In this document: piece by piece, positions 34,720 through 42,588 of the stretch
How the letters are laid out: each line of letters starts with the position of its first letter
Numbering within the stretch: position 1 is the first letter of the stretch
The notes under the pieces: generated by a model
Told to the model about the DNA's origin: nothing
The model's input: only the letters and a program-made list of their open reading frames with translations
The model's database searches: none
Assembly (NCBI GenBank): GCA_947625605.1
Contig: CANQOY010000010.1
Coordinates: 1 to 44,273 of the forward strand
Direction: 5' to 3'
Length of the DNA stretch: 44,273 bases
Source: an uncultured Clostridia bacterium
GTDB taxonomy: Bacteria; Bacillota; Clostridia; Christensenellales; Borkfalkiaceae
Made by a program: the position numbers and the translations under genes

Positions 34720-35625
34720 TCAGTCCTTCCGCACGAGGTCGAGGACATGCTCGAAATAGTCGGGCAGCGGAGCGGTGAAGGTCATCCTCTCGCCCGTTGC
34801 GGGGTGCGTCAGTTCGAGCAGATAGGCGTGCAGGAGCTGACCGTCGAGACGGAAGCGCTGCTTGGCGAAGCCGTACAGCTTGTCCCCCACGACGGGGTGC
34901 CCGAGATACTTGGCATGGACGCGGATCTGGTGCGTGCGGCCCGTCTTTAAGTAAAAGCGGACGAGCGTGTTCGCACGGAAGCGCTCGGCGACGGCCCACT
35001 CCGTCTCCGCGCGCCGCCCCTCCCCCGCGGGGAGAACGGCCTGCCGCAGGCGGTTCTTGGGGTCGCGCCCGATCTGCGTGACGATGGTGCCCGCGTCCTC
35101 TTTGAGGACCCCTTCGAGGAGGGCATAGTACGCGCGTTTCGCCGTCTTTTCGGCGATCTGGCGGGAGAGCGAGAGGTGGGCGCGGTCGTTCTTGGCGACG
35201 ACGAGGAGGCCCGAAGTCTCCTTATCGAGGCGGTGGACGATGCCGGGGCGCAGCGCGCCGTTGATGCCGCTGAGCGAACCCAAACGGAAGAGCAGCGCGT
35301 TGACGAGCGTCCCCTCGCTGTTGCCCGCGCCCGCATGCACCGTCATCCCCTGCGGCTTGTTGACGACGGCGATGTCGTCGTCCTGATAGACGATATCGAG
35401 GGGGATGTCCTCCGCCCGCGCCGCGATCGGCACGGGATCCGGGATGCAGATCTCCGCGATATCGCCCGCCTTCAAACATGCACCCGCCTTGGCCGAGACG
35501 TCGTTGACCCATACCATGCCCGCGTCCGCAAGCCTTTTTACGGCGGAACGGGTGAGCCCCGAGCGTTCGCTCAAAAAGACGTCCGCACGGATCGGGCTCT
35601 CCGCTTGGAATTTAAGCCTTTTCAT
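34720..35625 (-). CDS. RluA/RluD-family pseudouridine synthase
   Basis: The 301-residue protein has an N-terminal S4 RNA-binding domain (about residues 13-65, RADVFLSERSGLTRSAVKRLADAGMVWVN). The catalytic domain has the aspartate in GIVHRLDKETSGLLVVAK, the KRAYYALLEG strand and the TGRTHQIRVHAKYLGHPVVGDKLYG motif. It modifies 23S rRNA uridines, probably as an RluD-type enzyme, but the exact site cannot be read. The ATG at 35625 overlaps the end of lspA by 14 bases. Upstream readings lie inside lspA and are shadows. Confidence 0.93.
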   Translation of the reverse strand: MKRLKFQAESPIRADVFLSERSGLTRSAVKRLADAGMVWVNDVSAKAGACLKAGDIAEICIPDPVPIAARAEDIPLDIVYQDDDIAVVNKPQGMTVHAGAGNSEGTLVNALLFRLGSLSGINGALRPGIVHRLDKETSGLLVVAKNDRAHLSLSRQIAEKTAKRAYYALLEGVLKEDAGTIVTQIGRDPKNRLRQAVLPAGEGRRAETEWAVAERFRANTLVRFYLKTGRTHQIRVHAKYLGHPVVGDKLYGFAKQRFRLDGQLLHAYLLELTHPATGERMTFTAPLPDYFEHVLDLVRKD

Positions 35626-36187
35626 CTTCTTTCTCTTTCTCCTCCCGCTTTGCCTGTTCCCGCCACGATTTTTTGAGGGGGATGACGGCGTGCGGACCGA
35701 TGAAGAGAATGAGGAACACAAAGGCGACGGTCCCGAGCGTGACGCAGAAATCCGCGATATTGCAGACGTTGAAAAAGCGCAGGTAGACGAAGTCCCGCAC
35801 GACGGCGGCGCCCGCTTCATTGAAGATGAACAGCCTGTCCACAAAGTTGCCGATGGCGCCCGAGGCGATGATGAAGAGGCACATCTGCGCGCTGCGGTTG
35901 TTCTTGAACACGGTGAGCGCAAGCGCGATGAAACAGACGGCCAGCACGGGAGAGAGCACCATGATCACAGTCATGAAGGCATGGTTGCCGCTCCCGATCC
36001 CGAAGGCGATCGCATCGTTCTCTACATACGTCAGGGCGACCCAGCCGGGGATGATATTGATGTCCTTTACGGGCGGCCCCGCAAGGAAGATCTGCGCGGC
36101 GGCCTTGGTTGCCTGATCGACGAAAAAGAGCGCGAGCAATGTGAGCACACAGACGAGGCTCCACTTCTTCCTCTTGACATTTTCCAT
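35612..36187 (-). CDS. lspA: Lipoprotein signal peptidase
   Basis: The 191-residue aspartyl peptidase cuts the signal peptide of lipidated prolipoproteins and has four membrane segments. The catalytic aspartates lie in SGAIGNFVDRLF and the RFFNVCNIADFCVTLG motif. The common NPGAAFG loop is read here as YVENDAIAFGIG, a modest departure. The charged tail (REEKEKEDEKA) overlaps the next gene. The start has GGAGGAGG and overlaps the coiled-coil gene's stop in a TAATG. Substrates include the leucine-rich lipoprotein at 21089-22588. Confidence 0.95.
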   Translation of the reverse strand: MENVKRKKWSLVCVLTLLALFFVDQATKAAAQIFLAGPPVKDINIIPGWVALTYVENDAIAFGIGSGNHAFMTVIMVLSPVLAVCFIALALTVFKNNRSAQMCLFIIASGAIGNFVDRLFIFNEAGAAVVRDFVYLRFFNVCNIADFCVTLGTVAFVFLILFIGPHAVIPLKKSWREQAKREEKEKEDEKA

Positions 36188-36663
36188 TATGTATCCTCCT
36201 CCATGAGGCCGAGTTCCCTGCACAGTTTTCCGAGGTCGAGAGGCTTGCCGGGGGCGATCACTTCCTCCATGCGGAAGCCGGTTTCAGCTTCTTCCCCCAT
36301 AGCATGTCCGAGATCGTCGGTGTAGGAAGCGAATTCCGCGACGTCCTCTTCGTTGGGATGCCGCCGACGGAGATCCTCTGCGAGAAGGCGGCACTTCTGC
36401 GCCAGAAGGCGCAATTCGTTCCGCTCGTTCGCCTCCTCCTTCTGCCCCGCGGCTTTGAGCCGCTCGCCCTCCTGGGAGGCGAGGATGAGCGCCTGCGCAA
36501 CGCTTGCGCGCTCCCCCTCCAACTCGTGGACGCGGGCGCTGAGGTTGCGGTTCTCCTCTTTGAGGCGCTCCGCCTCCTCCCGCTGCTGTTTGAGAACGCC
36601 GTCGTACTCCTCTTTCAGCCTCTGTACGAGCTTCTTGACGCGCCTTGCGGTATAGAGCATCAT
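36187..36663 (-). CDS. Coiled-coil protein of unknown function
   Basis: The 158-residue protein has a basic start (MMLYTARRVKKLVQRLKEEYDGVLKQQREEAERLKEENRN) and a long predicted coiled coil to about residue 110, then an acidic tail ending in KLCRELGLMEEDT. No membrane segment or domain is recognised; a DivIVA-like cytoskeletal role is possible but not shown. It overlaps pncB by ATGA and lspA by TAATG. That overlap says it is translated with both and is a genuine gene of the operon. Confidence 0.75.
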   Translation of the reverse strand: MMLYTARRVKKLVQRLKEEYDGVLKQQREEAERLKEENRNLSARVHELEGERASVAQALILASQEGERLKAAGQKEEANERNELRLLAQKCRLLAEDLRRRHPNEEDVAEFASYTDDLGHAMGEEAETGFRMEEVIAPGKPLDLGKLCRELGLMEEDT

Positions 36664-38087
36664 TCCCCCTTTCCCGCCCGTACCATGTCCCTCTTCAAGG
36701 TGTACAGGGCGTTCGACAGATCCACTTTATAGATATGCGGCATGTCCCGCCGCGTATACTCTTCCCAGAAGCGGGCCTTCTCCTCGCGGAAATAGGCGGC
36801 ATGCGCGGAGAGAGGCAGCCTTTCCCGCACGCTCTTGCCCGCGACGACGAGGGGCTCCCGCAGTTTTCTTGCGTAAAAATCCGTCAGCTGCATGCGCTTC
36901 CACGTCTCCACGGGGTGGAAGATTTCAAGGGGACGGCTCTCGTCCACCCGCTCCGCCGCGCGCGTAATGTAGTCCGCGACCGCCCTGCCCGTGGCCCTGT
37001 CGTACAGGCGGTAGAGCTCCTTCTCGCCGGGATTGGTGATCTTTTCCGTGGTGTCCGAAAGCTTGATCTTGGGGATCTCCACCCCGTTCTCGAACACGGC
37101 CGCGAGCTTGTAGACCCCACCCAGTGCGGGGAGATCGGCGCTCGTAATGAGTTTTGTCCCCACGCCCCACGTGTCGATCTTCGCGCCCTGCGCTTTGAGG
37201 GAGGCGATGGACGTCTCGTCGAGATCGCCCGAGGCGCAGATGATCGTATCCGGAAATCCCGCTTCATCGAGCATCTCCCTCGCCCGCTTGGAGAGATAGG
37301 CGAGGTCGCCCGAATCGAGGCGGATCCCCTTGGGCTCGTGGCCCGCCGCCCGCAATTCGCGGAACACCCGGATGGCATTGGGCACGCCGCTGCGGAGGGT
37401 ATCGTAGGTATCGACGAGCAGCAAGCACGCGTCGGGGAAGCTCCTCGCATAGGCGCGGAACGCTTCGAGCTCGGAGGGGAAATTCATGACCCAGCTGTGC
37501 GCCATGGTGCCCGAGACGGGGACGTGGAAGAGCTTGCCCGCATACACATTGGAGGTCCCCACGCATCCGCCGATCATGGCGGCGCGCGCCCCGTACACGC
37601 CCGCGTCCGCACCCTGTGCGCGGCGCAGGCCGAACTCCATCACGCCGCCGCCCGCCGCATCCACGATCTTGGCGGCCTTGGTGGCGATGAGCGTCTGGTG
37701 GTTGACGATGGTGAGCAGCGCGGTCTCCACGAGCTGCGCCTGTATCATGGGCGCCTTCACCGAGAGAATGGGCTCATAGGGAAAGACGAGCTCTCCCTCG
37801 CGCACCGCCGTCACGTCCCCCGTAAAGCGGAGATCCTTCAAATAGGCGAGGAAGTCCTCGGAAAACATGCCGAGCCCGCGCAGATAGGCGAGGTCGTCCT
37901 CGCAGAAGCGGAGATTTTCGAGATAGTCGGCCGCCTGCTCCATGCCCGCGGCGACGGAGTAGGTGATGAGCGCGTTGGGCCGGAAGAATACGTCGAACAC
38001 GGCGATCTCCTCGTGCCTGCCCTCGCGGAAGTACCCCTGCCCCATCGTGAGCTGATAGAGATCGGTCAGTAGTGTGAGATTTCTCAT
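36660..38087 (-). CDS. pncB: Nicotinate phosphoribosyltransferase
   Basis: The 475-residue enzyme joins nicotinate to PRPP in NAD salvage. It starts LLTDLYQLTMGQGYFREG, as usual, and the catalytic histidine is in SGTMAHSWVMNFPSE. The GIRLDSGDLAYLSKRAREMLDEAG and WGVGTKL segments fit the PRPP- and phosphate-binding loops. The length is in the clostridial range. It overlaps lgt upstream and the coiled-coil gene downstream by ATGA, giving a tightly coupled operon. No Rex or NiaR-type operator is apparent ahead of it because it has no promoter region of its own. Confidence 0.96.
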   Translation of the reverse strand: MRNLTLLTDLYQLTMGQGYFREGRHEEIAVFDVFFRPNALITYSVAAGMEQAADYLENLRFCEDDLAYLRGLGMFSEDFLAYLKDLRFTGDVTAVREGELVFPYEPILSVKAPMIQAQLVETALLTIVNHQTLIATKAAKIVDAAGGGVMEFGLRRAQGADAGVYGARAAMIGGCVGTSNVYAGKLFHVPVSGTMAHSWVMNFPSELEAFRAYARSFPDACLLLVDTYDTLRSGVPNAIRVFRELRAAGHEPKGIRLDSGDLAYLSKRAREMLDEAGFPDTIICASGDLDETSIASLKAQGAKIDTWGVGTKLITSADLPALGGVYKLAAVFENGVEIPKIKLSDTTEKITNPGEKELYRLYDRATGRAVADYITRAAERVDESRPLEIFHPVETWKRMQLTDFYARKLREPLVVAGKSVRERLPLSAHAAYFREEKARFWEEYTRRDMPHIYKVDLSNALYTLKRDMVRAGKGE

Positions 38088-39073
38088 GTGTCCTCCTCGT
38101 CGGGCCCGCCGTCGCCGCCCTTCCTCTTTTTCTCCTTTGCGGGTTTGGGAGGGTAGTTCTGCCCGAACAGATTGATCTTGGAGTAGTACGGCTTCGCCTT
38201 CTTATCGGGGGAAAGATATTGCGAGATCCCGTACGGATCCCCCCGCACGCTGCCGACGAGCGCCCCCTCCTTCTTGTAGTTGATGAGGAGCAGGACGAGG
38301 ATGCCGATGGCCGCAGCCCCCGCCATGATGATCGCGCCGAGCTCGGACCACATGATCCCGTGCTTCATGAGGATGAATTCGGGGTCACGGAAGGGCTCCA
38401 TGATGGCGCGCACCGTACCGTACCAGAGGAAGTAGAGGCAGGTCGAGATGCCGTTCGGCTTCTTCTTGCGGAACCATGTAAAGGTGAAGAGCAGCGCCCA
38501 ACCGATGAGATTGACCAACATTTCATAGAAGAAGAACGCCTGATGCCACTCCCCCCTGCTCTCGATGTACACCGCGAGCGGGAACCACTGTTTGGAGGGA
38601 TCGGTGATGAGGCCGCCGTACACTTCCTGATTGAAGTAGTTCCCCCACCGTCCGATGGCCTGCGCCAGCAGAATGTTGACGACGACGCAGTCCGCCGCGC
38701 GGAGAAAGTCCACCTTGCAGATCAGGCAGACGATGAGGCCCGCCAGCACGCCGCCGATGACGCCGCCCTCGATCGAGAGTCCCGCCCACGGGAAGTCGAA
38801 GAAGGCGCCGATGCCGAGCTGCGGATCGGTCAGGCAGGAGAACAGCCGCGCGCCGATGATGGCGGTCGGGATGCAGACGAGGAACAGGAGATAGATAAAG
38901 CCGCTGTCCATATTCCTGCGCTTCATGAGCAGCCCGGAGAGCAGCGCGGCGAGCACCATTCCGCAGACGATGACGATCGCATAAAATTGGATCGGCAAAG
39001 TGAAAAAATAGATGCCTTTCCCGTCGGGGTTGAGACCGAACAGGGGATTTTCGGCGAGCAAAAGCGATTGCAT
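38084..39073 (-). CDS. lgt: Prolipoprotein diacylglyceryl transferase
   Basis: The 329-residue polytopic enzyme transfers diacylglycerol to the lipobox cysteine. The signature GRWGNYFNQEVYGG is complete; other conserved pieces are the FYAIVIVCGMVLA start and GLSIEGGVIGGVLAG. An extra cytosolic tail of about 60 residues (ending PAKEKKRKGGDGGPDEEDT) is longer than in most Lgt. It has its own promoter overlapping the folT terminator, and an AAGGAG site. Being in one operon with lspA makes this a lipoprotein-processing unit. Confidence 0.96.
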   Translation of the reverse strand: MQSLLLAENPLFGLNPDGKGIYFFTLPIQFYAIVIVCGMVLAALLSGLLMKRRNMDSGFIYLLFLVCIPTAIIGARLFSCLTDPQLGIGAFFDFPWAGLSIEGGVIGGVLAGLIVCLICKVDFLRAADCVVVNILLAQAIGRWGNYFNQEVYGGLITDPSKQWFPLAVYIESRGEWHQAFFFYEMLVNLIGWALLFTFTWFRKKKPNGISTCLYFLWYGTVRAIMEPFRDPEFILMKHGIMWSELGAIIMAGAAAIGILVLLLINYKKEGALVGSVRGDPYGISQYLSPDKKAKPYYSKINLFGQNYPPKPAKEKKRKGGDGGPDEEDT

Positions 39074-39102
39074 AGACGTCTCCTTTTCGTTCGTTATTAT
39101 CT

Positions 39103-39129
39103 ATTATAACCGTATGGAAAAAAAAGTCA
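39103..39129 (-). promoter_or_regulatory. lgt operon promoter
   Basis: TTGACT (39124-39129) and a perfect TATAAT (39103-39108) are 15 bases apart on the minus strand, a short spacing. The -35 box lies inside the terminator arm of the folT gene, so folT termination and lgt initiation share sequence. Confidence 0.6.
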
Positions 39130-39143
39130 ACCGCAACGCGGTT
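39113..39143 (-). terminator. folT terminator
   Basis: On the minus strand CAACCGC and GCGGTTG around GTT (39127-39143) are followed by ACTTTTTTTT. Confidence 0.88.
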
Positions 39144-39159
39144 GGCCTTGAAACATTTT

Positions 39160-39918
39160 TCATCGGATGGAGATTTTGAGCGGCTTTGCGGCGTTGAGCA
39201 GAGGGACCGCCGCAAACAGCAGCGCAAAGTTGAACAGGTTGTTCCACAGCTGCCCCATGAACACGAGGCGGACGAGCGCATAGGCGAGATAGGTGTTCGC
39301 GCCGCCGAAGTGCTCGGAGATGAGTTCGAGCGCGCGGGAGGAAAAGGCCGTCCGCGTATAGTAGAAGTAGAACCCCGTCGTGTTGATGCCCACCGAACAG
39401 ACGGCGAGGATGAGCACGCAGGAGAGGGCGAGTTTGAGGTATCCGCTCCCACGGAAGCGGAAGGGGATCTTCATGACGAGGCCGGTGATGAATGCCATCG
39501 CGGCGCAGCTCGCCCCCACCCATGGCATGTACAAAAACCCCCAGCTGTTGACGAGATAGCCGACGAAGTCGCCGAGGAAGGCCGCCGCCGCGCCGAACGC
39601 GGGGCCGATGAGGACGCCCGAGAGCACGGAGGCGAAGATGGTCAGGGAGAACTGCACGTCGGCAAACTTGAATTCGAACAGGTTGACGACGATGCACACC
39701 GCCGCCATGACCCCGATGTAGGCGATGCGGCGGGTCTGGGATTTGCCGATGAGCATCGGCGGCAGGAGGATGCGTTCCCAGAGCGCGGGGCCCTTTCTCT
39801 CGCCGCGGGAGACGGCCGCCCGCCTCTTCAACCCGACGGCGAGCAGGACGTCCGCCACGCCGAGAAGGACTGCGGCGACGAGCAGGATCACGAGAACTTT
39901 GAGCTCGTTTTTGGGCAT
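39160..39918 (-). CDS. folT: ECF transporter S component, folate type
   Basis: The 252-residue membrane protein has five to six membrane segments after a cytosolic linker. The core FEFKFADVQFSLTIFASVLSGVLIGPAFGAAAAFLGDFVGYLVNSWGFLYMPWVG has the Gly-rich helix and loops of ECF substrate-binding subunits; the usual Ala-motif follows. Without context only 'S component' would be safe, but the THF riboswitch just upstream assigns the substrate as a folate. An extra N-terminal helix plus a basic linker (residues 1-60) is unusual for the ~180-residue family. The energising EcfA/EcfT subunits are not in the window. The start is the ATG at 39918, eight bases behind GGGAGG. Confidence 0.85.
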   Translation of the reverse strand: MPKNELKVLVILLVAAVLLGVADVLLAVGLKRRAAVSRGERKGPALWERILLPPMLIGKSQTRRIAYIGVMAAVCIVVNLFEFKFADVQFSLTIFASVLSGVLIGPAFGAAAAFLGDFVGYLVNSWGFLYMPWVGASCAAMAFITGLVMKIPFRFRGSGYLKLALSCVLILAVCSVGINTTGFYFYYTRTAFSSRALELISEHFGGANTYLAYALVRLVFMGQLWNNLFNFALLFAAVPLLNAAKPLKISIR

Positions 39919-39946
39919 AAGAAAAACCTCCCGTGAGGAGGTCCGT
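39919..39946 (-). promoter_or_regulatory. folT ribosome-site-sequestering hairpin
   Basis: On the minus strand ACCTCC/GGGAGGT around TCAC (about 39925-39940) is followed by TTTTT. The 3' arm is the Shine-Dalgarno sequence of folT, so the stem hides the ribosome site and may also terminate transcription; it is the expression platform of the riboswitch. Confidence 0.7.
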
Positions 39947-39962
39947 CATGTTGCGCGTTTGC

Positions 39963-40066
39963 GCGGATCAAGCGGACGCGCCGCGGCACCGCAGGGCCCG
40001 AAGCCCTTTCGTTTGCGAACAACGTCCCGTTTCGCAACACTTTACGCGCCTTGGCTACTCTTCCGC
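39963..40066 (-). promoter_or_regulatory. THF (tetrahydrofolate) riboswitch
   Basis: The minus strand shows the conserved pieces of the THF aptamer in order. They are GAGTAG, GCGTAAAGTG, GGGACGTTG between a perfect TTGCGAA/TTCGCAA stem (P3), a P4 hairpin AGGGC-TTCG-GGCCCT, CGGTG and GCGTCCGCT. P1 closes with GCGGA/TCCGC. The fit to the known folT leader is close, and the gene behind it is an ECF S component. I infer that folate shuts folT off through the hairpin at its ribosome site. Confidence 0.87.
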
Positions 40067-40141
40067 ATCATCTTACCACATTGCCGCCCGAAATGCAAAT
40101 AAATTTACATACTTTCGGGCAAAGTTTCCGAAACTGTTTCT

Positions 40142-40831
40142 ATGGTCCTCGTAGTCATCCGCACGGCAATCATCTTTGTGGTACTGCTCGTCATCATGCG
40201 GCTCATGGGCAAGCGGCAGATCGGCGAGATGCAGCCCTTTGAACTCGTCATCACCCTGCTCATCGCCGAGCTCGCCTGCATCCCGATGTCGGACGCCTCC
40301 ATCCCCCTCCTCTACGGCATCATCTCCGTCGTCACCATCTACGTCCTGCACGAGATCGTCACCCTGCTCGACCTCAAAGTGAAGCCCTTGAAGTCGCTCA
40401 TCAGCGGCAAGCCCTCCCTCGTCATCAACAAGAACGGGATCGACGACTACCAGCTCAAACGCAACAACCTCGACGTCTCGGACCTCATCGAGAGCCTGCG
40501 CTCGGCGGGGTATTTCTCCCTCGACACCATCGACTACGCCCTCTATGAGTCCAACGGCACTTTCTCTGCCCTGCCGAAGGAAAATTACGAAGAATTGCAG
40601 ACCTCCCTGCCCCTCGTGATCGTGGATAACGGCAAGTACGACCGAAAAAATCTCGAACTCACGGGGCTCGGGCAGGAATTCTTCGACGGCCTCCTCGCGC
40701 GCGAAGGCGTGAAGAGTGTGAAGAAAGTGCTCGTCCTCACCGCCGACGGCGCGGGGAAAATTTATCTGCAAATCAAGCGGCGGAAATTCAAGGTCCTGCA
40801 TGTGGAATATCCCGCGCACAGGGAGTGGTAG
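40142..40831 (+). CDS. DUF421 (YetF-type) membrane protein
   Basis: The 229-residue protein starts VVIRTAIIFVVLLVIMRLMGKRQIGEMQPFELVITLLIAE, the DUF421 signature with R(LM)GKRQ. Three N-terminal membrane helices are followed by a long cytosolic domain ending in VLHVEY. B. subtilis YetF, YdfR and YrbG are homologues linked to spore or membrane function and partly to germination. The function is not settled. A clear ribosome site is missing ahead of the ATG. It is followed after 25 bases by the DUF4363 gene, a common clostridial pair. Confidence 0.88.
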   Translation: MVLVVIRTAIIFVVLLVIMRLMGKRQIGEMQPFELVITLLIAELACIPMSDASIPLLYGIISVVTIYVLHEIVTLLDLKVKPLKSLISGKPSLVINKNGIDDYQLKRNNLDVSDLIESLRSAGYFSLDTIDYALYESNGTFSALPKENYEELQTSLPLVIVDNGKYDRKNLELTGLGQEFFDGLLAREGVKSVKKVLVLTADGAGKIYLQIKRRKFKVLHVEYPAHREW

Positions 40832-40856
40832 CCGCGGGCCGCCCTACATAACAACT

Positions 40857-41234
40857 ATGGTAAAATCACTTACGGCCATTTTGATCGCGGCGGCGCTGCT
40901 CGCCGGGCTCGGCGTCTGGGAATGGGCGCTCGTGCAGAGGGAATTCCGGGACTTCGGCGAAGAACTGCATACGCTCTACGTCAAGGCGGAAAACGAGACC
41001 GCAAACGGAGAGGACGCCAAGGCGGTGCAGACGTCTTGGGAGAGCCGAAAGGAAAAGCTGCACGTCTGGATCCCGCACAGCGACATTACGCGCATCGACG
41101 ACTACATGTCGGAAACGGTGCGCCTCGTCTCCGAGCGGAACTATGCATTCGCGCTGCCGAAGTTGGAGATCCTCATCCATCTCTCCGAGTGCCTCCCTGC
41201 GACCTATTCGCCCGCACTGGAAAACATTTTTTAG
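40857..41234 (+). CDS. DUF4363 protein
   Basis: The 125-residue protein has one N-terminal membrane segment (LTAILIAAALLAGLGVWEWALV) and a helical outside domain (FGEELHTLYVKAENE, WESRKEKLHVWIPHSDITRIDDYM). That is the layout of DUF4363, which often neighbours DUF421. The pair is probably one functional unit at the membrane. The start at 40857 has no strong ribosome site, but the preceding gene ends 25 bases upstream, so re-initiation is possible. Confidence 0.75.
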   Translation: MVKSLTAILIAAALLAGLGVWEWALVQREFRDFGEELHTLYVKAENETANGEDAKAVQTSWESRKEKLHVWIPHSDITRIDDYMSETVRLVSERNYAFALPKLEILIHLSECLPATYSPALENIF

Positions 41235-41251
41235 CGCTTGAAAAAGAAGAT

Positions 41252-41282
41252 CCCCGTACCATGTCCGCGATACGGGGGTCAT
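41252..41282. terminator. Two-way terminator between DUF4363 and the dehydratase genes
   Basis: CCCCGTA/TACGGGG (41252-41276) forms a 7-bp stem around a 12-base loop containing CCATGTCC. It lies between convergent genes and has an AT-rich flank on both sides. Confidence 0.65.
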
Positions 41283-41283
41283 T

Positions 41284-42588
41284 TTACTTATTTTCCCGCT
41301 CCCTCGCCGTGGCGAGCATGAGCTTGATCCTGTTCTCCTGATTCACCTTGGTCGCGGAGGGATCGTAGTCCACGGGAACGATGTTGATCCCGGGGTAGCG
41401 CTCTTTGAGCACGCGCACGGCGCCCTTCCCCGCGATGTGGTTGGGGAGACAGCCGAACGGCTGCGCGCAGACGATGTTCGGCGTTCCGGATTCGGCGAGC
41501 GCCGCCATCTCGGCGGGAATGAGCCAGCCCTCCCCCATTTTGACGCCCTGATTGATCACTTCGTCCGCGCACGTCCGCAGGTGTTCAAAGTCGTGAAGCG
41601 GCTCGAAGCGGCCGTGTTTTTCGATGAGCGCATTGAGCTGTTTTTGCTTGTGATAGAGCCAGCGGTAGGCAAAACGGAATACCCATGTCTGGAAGCTGCG
41701 CCTTCCGTAGAACTTCGCGTCGTTCAGATTGTTCACCACGCAATAGAGGATGAAATCCATGAGTGCGGGCACGACGGGCTCGCATCCCTCCGCGAGAAGG
41801 AAGTCTTCGAGGTGGGAATTTCCCAGCGGGGAGTACTTCACATAGATCTCTCCCACGACGCCGACTTTCACCCGTCTCTCTCCGGAAACGGGCACGGCGG
41901 CAAACGCTTCGAGAATAGCCAGGGCGTTGCGCCGAAAGGCGCGGTACGTTCCGCCGTCGAACGCGCCCCGAAGCATCTCCACACAGCGCTCCCGCGCCGC
42001 GCCGCTCTCCCCCGCGTGCAGCTCGTACGGCCGCGTCTGGTTAAAACAGCTCATGATGAGATCGCTGTAAAAGATGGCGTAGCCGAGCTTTGCGATGAGT
42101 TTTACGTTCAGTTCGAGGCCGTTCCCCTTTTCGAGGCCGGAAAAGTTCAAAGAGAGCACGGGCACCTGCGGGAACTCCGCCTTCAACGCCTTGCGGATGA
42201 GGGGGAGGTAGTTGCTCGCGCGGCAGCCGCCGCCCGTCTGCGTGATGAGCACGGCCGTGCGGTCTGCGTCGTACTTCCCGCTTTTGAGCGCGTCGAGGTA
42301 CTGCCCTATGACGCAGAGCGCGGGGAAGCACGCGTCGTTGTGCACATGTTTGAGCCCCTCGTCGATCACCTGTCTCCCCTCGTTGTGCAAAACCTCGATC
42401 CGGTACCCCTCCCTGCGGAGAATATGGGTGAGCAGATCGAAATGCCACGGGAGCATGTCCGGGACGAGAATGGTATGCGTCGCCTTCATGGCGGGCGTAA
42501 AGACGGGATATTCGTCCGTGAAGTCCACGACGGTTTTTTCCGCTTCTTTCCCCGAAGCCGAAGGCGTATTGCCGCGACGTTTCATCAT
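41284..42588 (-). CDS. 2-hydroxyacyl-CoA dehydratase D-component-like protein
   Basis: The 434-residue protein matches the C-terminal HgdB-like portion of the large clostridial 2-hydroxyacyl-CoA dehydratase/activase proteins. It has HTILVPDMLPWHFDLLTHIL, the cysteine-containing NDACFPALCVIGQYL, TQTGGGCRASNYLPLIRKAL and CAQPFGCLPNHIAGKGAVRVLKERYP. The cysteines are suited to hold a 4Fe-4S cluster. In most relatives this portion is fused to the protein upstream; here it is a separate gene overlapping it by ATGA (42585-42588). The real reaction is unknown: family members of this architecture are not proven dehydratases. Confidence 0.82.
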   Translation of the reverse strand: MMKRRGNTPSASGKEAEKTVVDFTDEYPVFTPAMKATHTILVPDMLPWHFDLLTHILRREGYRIEVLHNEGRQVIDEGLKHVHNDACFPALCVIGQYLDALKSGKYDADRTAVLITQTGGGCRASNYLPLIRKALKAEFPQVPVLSLNFSGLEKGNGLELNVKLIAKLGYAIFYSDLIMSCFNQTRPYELHAGESGAARERCVEMLRGAFDGGTYRAFRRNALAILEAFAAVPVSGERRVKVGVVGEIYVKYSPLGNSHLEDFLLAEGCEPVVPALMDFILYCVVNNLNDAKFYGRRSFQTWVFRFAYRWLYHKQKQLNALIEKHGRFEPLHDFEHLRTCADEVINQGVKMGEGWLIPAEMAALAESGTPNIVCAQPFGCLPNHIAGKGAVRVLKERYPGINIVPVDYDPSATKVNQENRIKLMLATARERENK

